Shown here: piece after piece, positions 58,355 to 64,000 of the stretch
Numbering within the stretch: position 1 is the stretch's first letter
Layout: each line of letters starts with the position of its first letter
NCBI RefSeq assembly: GCF_042646385.1
Contig: NZ_JBHRTO010000001.1
Coordinates: forward strand, 1-64,000
Reading direction: 5' to 3'
DNA length: 64,000 bases
Origin: Cypionkella sinensis
GTDB taxonomy: Bacteria; Pseudomonadota; Alphaproteobacteria; Rhodobacterales; Rhodobacteraceae
The notes under the pieces: model-generated
Database searches by the model: none
The model's input: the letters and a program-made list of their open reading frames with translations, nothing else
What the model was told of the DNA's origin: nothing
Made by a program: the position numbers and the translations under genes

Positions 58355-59014
58355 TCACCCCTCCTGTTTGGCGGCCCAGATCAGGCCGCGTCGTAGCAAC
58401 TCGCGCGCGGGGCCGTGGTTGATCACATCGGCCTGATGGCCCAATGCGTTGTAATAGACCCGGCCCTGACCCCAAAGTTTGCTGAACACCACCGGCATAG
58501 CAACCGGGCCGTTCGGGCTGTGCGGCCCCTCTACAACCGGGAAATCGCAGACCGCGTGGACGCGCACGGCGGGGTCGATGTGCAGATAATATTGCTCGGT
58601 TGCCACATCGAAATCGCTGATCCCAGCCACCAGCGGATCATCCGACACCATCCGCACCCGGTAATTCACGCCGTCATTGCCCGGATGCGCCACCCATTGC
58701 GCGCCTGTCATGAACTGCCACAAAACATCGGCGCGAAAGGCATCGCACATCCCGCCGTGGCAACCGCCAAGCCCCACGCCAGAGGCAACCGCAGCGGCGA
58801 CGTTTTCGGATTGGTGTTTCTCGATACTGCTCATCGTCCAGACCGGAACAATCAGGCTGAGGCCTGCCAGCCGCGCCGGATCATCGAAACAGGCCAGGGT
58901 ATCCGTGACCTCAACCGCCATGCCTTCGGCGCGCAACATCTCGGCGAACAGGGCGGCGACCTTATCGGGCTGATGGCCGTCCCAGCCGCCCCAGGTGATC
59001 AATGCTGTCGCCAT
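58355..59014 (-). CDS. ThuA-like (class I glutamine amidotransferase fold) protein
   Basis: 219 residues from ATG 59014; GAGG lies 6 bases before it, and an in-frame ATG at 59020 is too close to that site. Family segments: TWGGWDGHQPDKVAALFAEMLRAEG, GLGGCHGGMCDAFRA, PVVFSKLWGQGRVYYNALGHQADV. ThuA domains relate to sugar (trehalose) utilisation, but here the neighbours do not indicate a sugar pathway. The ribosome site and start fall inside a family B repeat. Confidence 0.88.
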   Translation of the reverse strand: MATALITWGGWDGHQPDKVAALFAEMLRAEGMAVEVTDTLACFDDPARLAGLSLIVPVWTMSSIEKHQSENVAAAVASGVGLGGCHGGMCDAFRADVLWQFMTGAQWVAHPGNDGVNYRVRMVSDDPLVAGISDFDVATEQYYLHIDPAVRVHAVCDFPVVEGPHSPNGPVAMPVVFSKLWGQGRVYYNALGHQADVINHGPARELLRRGLIWAAKQEG

Positions 59015-59050
59015 GGTCATCCTCTCTGCGCAAATATCCTCGGGGGGAGG
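59015..59050 (-). repeat. Intergenic repeat family B, minus strand, carrying a ribosome site
   Basis: On the minus strand the repeat ends GCAGAGAGGATGACC, so the purine-rich stretch acts as the ribosome site for the ThuA-like gene at 59014. Confidence 0.65.
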
Positions 59051-59089
59051 ATTTGCTTGTCAAATCCGTCGGGGGGCAGAAAGCCCCCC
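59050..59089. terminator. Two adjacent hairpins after the aldo/keto reductase gene
   Basis: GATTTG-CTTGT-CAAATC (59050-59066) and GGGGGGC-AGAAA-GCCCCCC (59071-59089) lie 40 bp beyond the stop of the reductase gene. The second has a strong stem but no T run. Confidence 0.5.
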
Positions 59090-59128
59090 GCCGTTGTCAC
59101 AATTTCCGCAGTTCGCCGGATGGTCAAT

Positions 59129-60118
59129 TCAGAACCGTTGCGGGCTGGCGGGTTTGTTGGCGATGATCGTCTCAATCTCCGCCATCACATCCGGTGTCAG
59201 CTTGGGTTTGTTTTGCAAGGCTGCAAGGTTATCGCTCAACTGGCTGGCGCGCGATGCCCCAAGGATCACCGTTGAGACGCGCGGGTTGGCCAGACACCAA
59301 AGCAGGGCCAGATGCGCCAATGGCAGGCCCGCCTTGTCGGCCAGATCGGCCAGCGCGCGGGTTTTCGCCAGCTTTGCTTGGCCTGCGTCCGAGGTCAGCA
59401 TATCCTTCAGCCATTCATAGCCGGGCAGGGTCATCCGGCTGTCGTTGGGGATCGCGGCGTTATATTTGCCGGTCAGGATGCCCGAGGCCAAGGGCGACCA
59501 GATCGTCGTGCCAAGTCCAACCGTGTCGTAGAGTGGCGCATAATCGGCCTCGACCTTCTGCCGCTCGAACAGGTTATACTGCGGCTGCTCCATCGTGGGC
59601 GGGGTCAGACCCGCGGCGCGAGCGACCATATGTGCTTCGGTGATCTGTTGCGCCGACCATTCCGAGGTGCCCCAATACAAAACCTTGCCTTGGGTGATCA
59701 GGTTGTGCATCGCCCGCACGGTTTCCTCAATCGGCGTGTCGATGTCGGGGCGGTGGCAGAAGTAGAGATCAAGGTAGTCCACCTGCAGGCGGCGCAGGGC
59801 GGCGTGGCAGGCTTCGGTCACATGTTTGGCCGAAAGCCCGCGCTGGGTGGGGCGATCGCCGCCCCAGAACACTTTCGACGACACAATATAGCTGTCGCGG
59901 CTCCACCCCAGACTGTGCAGGGCCTGCCCCATCACCAGTTCGGAGTTCCCGGCCTCGTAGCCTTCCGCATTGTCGAAAAAGTTGACGCCCGCATCATAGG
60001 CCAGCGTCATCATGGATTTGGCGTCATTGCCATCCACTTGCTTGCCAAACGTTACCCAAGAGCCAAACGAGAACTCGGAAACCTTCAGGCCGGATTTGCC
60101 CAGACGACGATAATCCAT
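59129..60118 (-). CDS. Aldo/keto reductase (potassium channel beta-subunit type)
   Basis: 329 residues, starting MDYRRLGKSGLKVSEFSFGSWVTFG. Catalytic residues of the family are visible: the Asp in FFDNAEGYEAGNSE with Tyr, the Lys in VSSKVFWGG and the His in LYFCHRPD. NADPH-binding segments (WSPLASGILTGKYN, VILGASRASQLSDNLAAL) complete the barrel. It resembles YghZ/Kv-beta type reductases that act on aldehydes such as methylglyoxal. The substrate is not determined. Confidence 0.92.
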   Translation of the reverse strand: MDYRRLGKSGLKVSEFSFGSWVTFGKQVDGNDAKSMMTLAYDAGVNFFDNAEGYEAGNSELVMGQALHSLGWSRDSYIVSSKVFWGGDRPTQRGLSAKHVTEACHAALRRLQVDYLDLYFCHRPDIDTPIEETVRAMHNLITQGKVLYWGTSEWSAQQITEAHMVARAAGLTPPTMEQPQYNLFERQKVEADYAPLYDTVGLGTTIWSPLASGILTGKYNAAIPNDSRMTLPGYEWLKDMLTSDAGQAKLAKTRALADLADKAGLPLAHLALLWCLANPRVSTVILGASRASQLSDNLAALQNKPKLTPDVMAEIETIIANKPASPQRF

Positions 60119-60134
60119 CTCAATGCTCCTGTGA

Positions 60135-61208
60135 TTAATGGGAAGGCGGGCGCAGGCTGCTCAGGCGGCGGCCGTGGCGTTCGATAGCGGCAAGGATTCG
60201 CGCTTCTTCGGCATCGGGCAAGGCGGTGACGCGGCGGTTGCGCGACCTTGCGCCGACGGGGTCATCAAAGCGCACGGTGGCGCGCATCGGAAAGTGATCC
60301 GAGCCGACATTGGGGCCGCGCCTGAAATCAATCAGGCTGACATCGGTGGTGGCATAAAACTGGTCAATCGGCATCCGCATCCACCAGCGGTTTGCGTCAA
60401 AGCTGCAGACCGGGCCGCGCCCGACACGGGGGTCAAGGTAGCCGCCCACCGATTTGAAGCGATGCGCAATCTGCGACCAGGCGGGAGTGTTGAAATCGCC
60501 CATCGAGATCACCGGCAGATCGCTGTCGCGGGCGTGGCGCGCGGCATAGGCGACCTCGGCATCGCGGCCCTCGGTGTCTTCGCCGGGGACCGGCGGTTTG
60601 GGGTGGAGGCCGACAAAGCGAAACCGCGTGCCATCGGGCGCTTCGAGTTCGGCCAGAACCGAGGGCGTGTCCTCCACCGACAGATAGGTGACGCGGGCGG
60701 CGTGGCAGGGCAGGCGGGTGGCAAAGATCAGGCCGTAGTAATTGTTCTTGATCTCGCGCAGCACGGTTGGATAGCGCGCCAAGGCCTGGGCAAGGGCTGC
60801 ATCCCAAGCGGCATCGGTTTCCATCAGGAACAGCACATCGGGATCAGTGCGGGCAATCTCAGCCAGCACAGCGGCGTGGTTGGTGTTTTCCATCAGCACG
60901 TTCATCGCAAGGCAGCGCACATCATGCGCTGCCCCGCCCGAAGTCGCACGATGCATCTCTTTCGCGGCAAGCGGGTTGAACGGCCAGATATGCCACGCTT
61001 GCATCAGCATGGCGGCGATCAGCGCAAGGCCTAGGACAAAGTTGCCATGCCAAAGCGTGCCGATCAGGGTCAGGGCTTGCAGGCCCAGAATTTGCAGGCG
61101 CGGAAACTCCAGCCCGCGCACCCACCACAGCGGCGATTGCCATAGCGGCAGCAGGGTGACGCCGACCAGCAGGATCGTCGCGCAGAGCAGCAAGCCAGTC
61201 AGAACCAT
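60135..61208 (-). CDS. Membrane-anchored endonuclease/exonuclease/phosphatase family protein
   Basis: 357 residues from ATG 61208; AAAGGGG lies 6 bases before it, and the ATG at 61214 is too close. About three hydrophobic segments lie in the first 90 residues. The nuclease/phosphatase fold follows: MNVLMENTNHAAVLAEI, DVLFLMETDAAWD with the metal Glu, GLHPKPPVPGEDTEGR, VISMGDFNTPAWS (metal/catalytic Asp-Asn) and GSDHFPM (catalytic Asp-His). Substrates of such proteins range from DNA to phospholipids; the membrane anchor suggests a lipid or periplasmic substrate. Confidence 0.88.
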   Translation of the reverse strand: MVLTGLLLCATILLVGVTLLPLWQSPLWWVRGLEFPRLQILGLQALTLIGTLWHGNFVLGLALIAAMLMQAWHIWPFNPLAAKEMHRATSGGAAHDVRCLAMNVLMENTNHAAVLAEIARTDPDVLFLMETDAAWDAALAQALARYPTVLREIKNNYYGLIFATRLPCHAARVTYLSVEDTPSVLAELEAPDGTRFRFVGLHPKPPVPGEDTEGRDAEVAYAARHARDSDLPVISMGDFNTPAWSQIAHRFKSVGGYLDPRVGRGPVCSFDANRWWMRMPIDQFYATTDVSLIDFRRGPNVGSDHFPMRATVRFDDPVGARSRNRRVTALPDAEEARILAAIERHGRRLSSLRPPSH

Positions 61209-61274
61209 TCCCATCCCCTTTCGCTGCAAGATAGGGGAGTTAGGCCGGACGGCAACTGCAAATTGAGTTGCGTG

Positions 61275-61296
61275 GCCGGGGTGGTGACACCCCGGC
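61275..61296 (-). terminator. Hairpin after proS
   Basis: GCCGGGGTG (61275-61283) pairs with CACCCCGGC (61288-61296) around GTGA, 8 bp after the proS stop on the minus strand. The T run is missing. Confidence 0.5.
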
Positions 61297-61303
61297 TTGT
61301 GGC

Positions 61304-62641
61304 TCAGATGCCCGCGTAGATCTCGGCGATGCGGGCGACGGCGGCTTCTGGCGACATTTCCTCGGAAACCCCGGTGCGGCGCGAGGTGAGTTCTACCACG
61401 CCATTGGCCAGCCCGCGCGGGCCGACGGTGATGCGCCACGGCAGGCCGATCAGGTCCATGGTGGCGAATTTCGCCCCGGCGCGTTCTTCGCGGTCATCGT
61501 AAAGCGCTTCCAGACCCTTGGCTTTCAGCGCCTTATAGAGCCCCTCGCAAGCGGCATCCGCAGCGGCGTCGCCTTGTTTCAGGTTGACGATGCCGACCGG
61601 GAACGGGGTGACGCCTTCGGGCCAGATGATGCCCTTGTCGTCGTGGCTGGCCTCAATGATCGCGCCCAGCAGGCGCGACACACCGATGCCGTGGCTGCCC
61701 ATTTCCACCGGAACTTTCGATCCGTCCGCGGTGACGACGGTTGCGCCCATGGCTTCGGAATATTTGGTGCCGAAGTAGAAGATCTGCCCAACCTCGATAC
61801 CACGCGCCACCTTGCGGCGTTCTTCCGGGATGGCGTCGAACAGGGCTTGGTCGTGGGTCTCGTCGGTGCGGGCGTAGAGGGTGGTGAATTCTTTGCAGAC
61901 CGCCGCCACTTCTTCGCGGTTGTCGTAATCGACCTCACGGTTGCCGAGTTTCAGATCGGTGACGGCAGAGTCGAAGAACACCTCGGATTCGCCCGTCGAG
62001 GCCAGCACGAGGAATTCGTGGGTGTCGTCGCCGCCAATCGGGCCAGAGTCGGCGCGCATCGGGATCGCGGTCAGGCCCATGCGTTCATAGGTGCGCAGGT
62101 AGCTGACCATGTGGCGGTTGTATGCGTGCAGGGCGGCGGGTTTGTCGACGTCAAAGTTATAGCCGTCTTTCATCAAGAACTCACGCCCCCGCATCACCCC
62201 GAAACGCGGGCGCATCTCGTCGCGGAACTTCCACTGGATATGATAGAGTGTCAGCGGCAGGTCTTTGTAGCTGTTGACATGGGCGCGGAAGATGTCGGTG
62301 ATCATCTCTTCATTGGTCGGGCCGTACAGCATCTCGCGATCTTGGCGGTCTTTGATGCGCAGCATTTCCTGGCCGTAGTCATCATAGCGGCCGGATTCAC
62401 GCCACAGGTCGGCGGGTTGCAGGGTGGGCATCAGCAAAGGGATGTGACCGGCACGGACCTGTTCTTCATGCACGATCTGTTGGATGCGGTTCAGCACCCG
62501 TAGGCCAAGCGGCAGCCAGGAATAGATGCCCGCGGCCTGCTGTTTGATCATGCCCGCCCGCAGCATGTAGCGGTGCGAGACGATCTGCGCCTCGGCGGGG
62601 TTTTCCTTGAGAACAGGCATAAAGTAACGGGAAACGCGCAT
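61304..62641 (-). CDS. proS: Prolyl-tRNA synthetase
   Basis: 445 residues from ATG 62641 (MRVSRYFMPVLKENPAEAQIVSH) with AAGAGG. Class II motifs: SHRYMLRAGMIKQQAAGIYSWLPLGLRVL, PTNEEMITD, QWKFRDEMRPRFGVMRGREFLMKDGY (motif 2) and MGSHGIGVSRLLGAIIE (motif 3). It lacks the editing insertion of the longer bacterial enzyme, as is normal for the short alphaproteobacterial type. It charges tRNA-Pro. Confidence 0.96.
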   Translation of the reverse strand: MRVSRYFMPVLKENPAEAQIVSHRYMLRAGMIKQQAAGIYSWLPLGLRVLNRIQQIVHEEQVRAGHIPLLMPTLQPADLWRESGRYDDYGQEMLRIKDRQDREMLYGPTNEEMITDIFRAHVNSYKDLPLTLYHIQWKFRDEMRPRFGVMRGREFLMKDGYNFDVDKPAALHAYNRHMVSYLRTYERMGLTAIPMRADSGPIGGDDTHEFLVLASTGESEVFFDSAVTDLKLGNREVDYDNREEVAAVCKEFTTLYARTDETHDQALFDAIPEERRKVARGIEVGQIFYFGTKYSEAMGATVVTADGSKVPVEMGSHGIGVSRLLGAIIEASHDDKGIIWPEGVTPFPVGIVNLKQGDAAADAACEGLYKALKAKGLEALYDDREERAGAKFATMDLIGLPWRITVGPRGLANGVVELTSRRTGVSEEMSPEAAVARIAEIYAGI

Positions 62642-62737
62642 CGCGGCCTCTTGGCTTGGGGTTTGGGCTTTCCTAGCGGGTTGAGACTGGCCAAGCAAGC
62701 TGCGGGTTTAGCAGGGCCTTTTGGCGCGCGCCTGCGT

Positions 62738-62809
62738 GGTCCCAACTCGGGACCTTTTTAATGTGTTACAATTCAATGTGTTAGGGTGGTCGATTTAAGG
62801 ATTTGTTAA
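62738..62809 (+). repeat. Palindrome + CtrA-like box element, copy 5
   Basis: GGTCCCAACTCGGGACC (62738-62754, identical to copy 4) followed by TTTTT, then after 40 bases TTAA-GGATTTG-TTAA (62795-62809), a full CtrA-type box. The spacer has TCAA-N4-TTA (62773-62783). It lies between proS and the LuxR-type gene; no plus-strand gene follows. Confidence 0.7.
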
Positions 62810-62827
62810 GGATTGGCGCTGGGATGC

Positions 62828-63349
62828 CTAAACCGGCGGATCGCTAGGTAGCCCTTCGGCCAGCAAATCTTCGACGAAATGTGCGGCGAATTGGGCGCGG
62901 CCACTGACCCCGGCCTTGTTATAAATCGCCGACAGTTGCGCGCGCACGGTGCCGGGGGCGGCGTGGCGGGCGGCGGCTATTTCGGCGACGTCCAGCCCTT
63001 TCAGCGCGAGATAGGCCACGTCACGCTCGGCTTTGCTGAGTGCCCAAGTGTCGAACTGGCGCTGCACCACCTGATGCATCTCGCCGCTGGCCTTGGCGAT
63101 GGTGGCCTGCTGATCTTCCTGATGGCTGAGGGTGCGGCGCAGTTCCACCGCGCCCAAGGCCACACCAAGGATCAGCGCCAGCGTCACCAGAATCTGCATC
63201 CAAAGCTGCGGCCCGACGCCATCTTCGCGCCATTCCGTCAGCGCATTGGCGACGAAAAACACCGCAGCCGAGGTTTGCAACAGTACCACCAGCGCCAGCA
63301 CGGCGGGGCGGCCGCCTTTGCTGGGTTTCGTTCCGGTCTGAAAGGTCAT
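62828..63349 (-). CDS. Membrane-anchored LuxR-type helix-turn-helix protein
   Basis: 173 residues. Two hydrophobic segments (AVLALVVLLQTSAAVFFVANAL and LWMQILVTLALILGVALGAVEL) are followed by a short helical linker and a C-terminal LuxR/GerE domain (LSKAERDVAYLALKGLDVAEIAAARHAAPGTVRAQLSAIYNKAGVSGRAQFAAHFVE). It has no receiver or sensor domain. Tethering the DNA-binding domain to the membrane suggests it senses an envelope or membrane partner. It is 15 bp downstream of the cytochrome b gene on the same strand, so the two may work together. Confidence 0.85.
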   Translation of the reverse strand: MTFQTGTKPSKGGRPAVLALVVLLQTSAAVFFVANALTEWREDGVGPQLWMQILVTLALILGVALGAVELRRTLSHQEDQQATIAKASGEMHQVVQRQFDTWALSKAERDVAYLALKGLDVAEIAAARHAAPGTVRAQLSAIYNKAGVSGRAQFAAHFVEDLLAEGLPSDPPV

Positions 63350-63364
63350 CGGTCGGCTTTCCGG

Positions 63365-64000
63365 TTACTGCAGCTTGGTCTTGGTATCGGCTTTGGCGGC
63401 ACGGCGTCCCACCAGCATCGCCGGAACCAGATTATGCCGGATTACCACGCTTTCCACGATCACGCCGCCGATATGCAGCGCCACCAAGAGAAGGATCAGG
63501 TTGGCGACAATCTCATGCGCGTCTTTGATCCAGCCATCGGCTTCGTCATCGTCGCCTGCCTCGGTGGTTTTCGCAAGCTGCGACCAGTCTCCGCTGTCGA
63601 CAATCGCCTGCCGCTCGGCCACCGCAAAGGGGTTGGCGCCGGACATGCTGATGCCAGAGGCGACCATGAAAGCGATGCAGGCCCACAGCGCATAAGCCAT
63701 CATCGCGCCCGCCGGATTGTGCGAGCGGTAGCTGGGCGGGTTGCCTTTGAGAAGCTGTTTCATATGGCGCAGGGCGCCTGCCGGATTGGGCGGAAACGCC
63801 GAAAACCGTGCCTCGGGATTGCCGATGATGCCCCAAGCCATGCGCAGAACCAACAGCACCAGCCCGCCCCAGCCAAACCAGACATGCAGCGGGCTGCCGC
63901 CTTTGGTAAAGACCTCGTTGGCTAGAATGACGATGACGATGCCCCAATGGCTGAGGCGCACGATGCGATCCCAAAGGATCGGGGGGCGGCTGCCCCCCAT
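63365..64000 (-). CDS. Cytochrome b561-type membrane protein (may be partial at window end)
   Basis: 211 residues visible, starting MGGSRPPILWDRIVRLSHWGIVIVI with the ATG at the last bases of the window, so the true start may lie outside. Four hydrophobic segments carry heme-ligand candidates: RLSHW, PLHVWFGW and DAHEIVANLILLLVALHIGGV. Ni/Fe-hydrogenase or b561-type cytochromes of this kind pass electrons between quinone and periplasmic c-type partners. An Asp/Glu loop (GDDDEADG) lies between helices 3 and 4. A c-type cytochrome partner might lie beyond the window. Confidence 0.85.
   Translation of the reverse strand: MGGSRPPILWDRIVRLSHWGIVIVILANEVFTKGGSPLHVWFGWGGLVLLVLRMAWGIIGNPEARFSAFPPNPAGALRHMKQLLKGNPPSYRSHNPAGAMMAYALWACIAFMVASGISMSGANPFAVAERQAIVDSGDWSQLAKTTEAGDDDEADGWIKDAHEIVANLILLLVALHIGGVIVESVVIRHNLVPAMLVGRRAAKADTKTKLQ

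Overview
The window reads as chromosomal DNA of an alphaproteobacterium, most likely family Rhodobacteraceae (Rhodobacter, Gemmobacter or Tabrizicola type). The evidence is high GC, the gene set (a PccR-type propionyl-CoA regulator, pccB and pccA with small genes between them, an Lrp-type regulator divergent from putA, a cho/bet cluster, bioMNY, a dprA-topA pair) and alphaproteobacterial control sites: a GAAC-N7-GAAC LexA box, GGAAC-N16-CGTT EcfG promoters and TTAA-N7-TTAA CtrA-like boxes. The species cannot be fixed from the sequence alone.

Layout. 1-2.4 kb is a decayed accessory region: the end of an IS3-family element fused to an MvaI/BcnI-type endonuclease reading frame, an Mrr-type endonuclease broken by a stop codon, the 3' half of a tRNA-Thr gene and a truncated tyrosine integrase. 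2.5-5.2 kb is a two-gene operon (radical SAM protein plus UdgX) behind a promoter that contains a LexA box. 5.2-12 kb looks like a general-stress block: ferritin-like DUF892 protein, 3-methyladenine glycosylase, two small stress proteins, YihY and a PQQ glucose dehydrogenase, with four EcfG-like promoters. 12-25 kb holds proline catabolism (regulator and putA), a rhomboid protease, an inositol monophosphatase, an ABC-F protein, an EmrAB-type efflux operon with its MarR regulator, and metR/metF. 25-34 kb holds aroQ, an AMP-ligase/thiolase pair, the bioMNY biotin transporter, a MarR-GNAT fusion and gabT. 33.5-37.7 kb is dprA-topA. 37.7-45.3 kb is choline uptake (two binding proteins, permease, ATPase) divergent from betI-betB-betA. 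45.5-57.8 kb is the propionyl-CoA module: pccR, pccB, five small genes, pccA and methylmalonyl-CoA mutase. 58-64 kb holds small hypotheticals, a ThuA-like protein, an aldo/keto reductase, an exonuclease-fold protein, proS, a membrane-anchored LuxR-type protein and a cytochrome b that reaches the window end.

How the parts fit. Choline is imported and oxidised to betaine under BetI. Propionyl-CoA is carboxylated by PccAB and rearranged by the mutase to succinyl-CoA under PccR, whose TTTGCAAA sites are visible at pccR; related TTTGCA repeats precede pccB. The stress block joins iron storage, alkylation repair and membrane proteins.

The most unusual feature is a recurring intergenic element, five copies in one orientation, in which a GTCC...GGAC palindrome is followed, usually after about 40 bp, by a CtrA-like TT(A/C)A-N7-TTAA box. 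I do not recognise it as a described element. No complete tRNA, rRNA, CRISPR array or intact mobile element was found.
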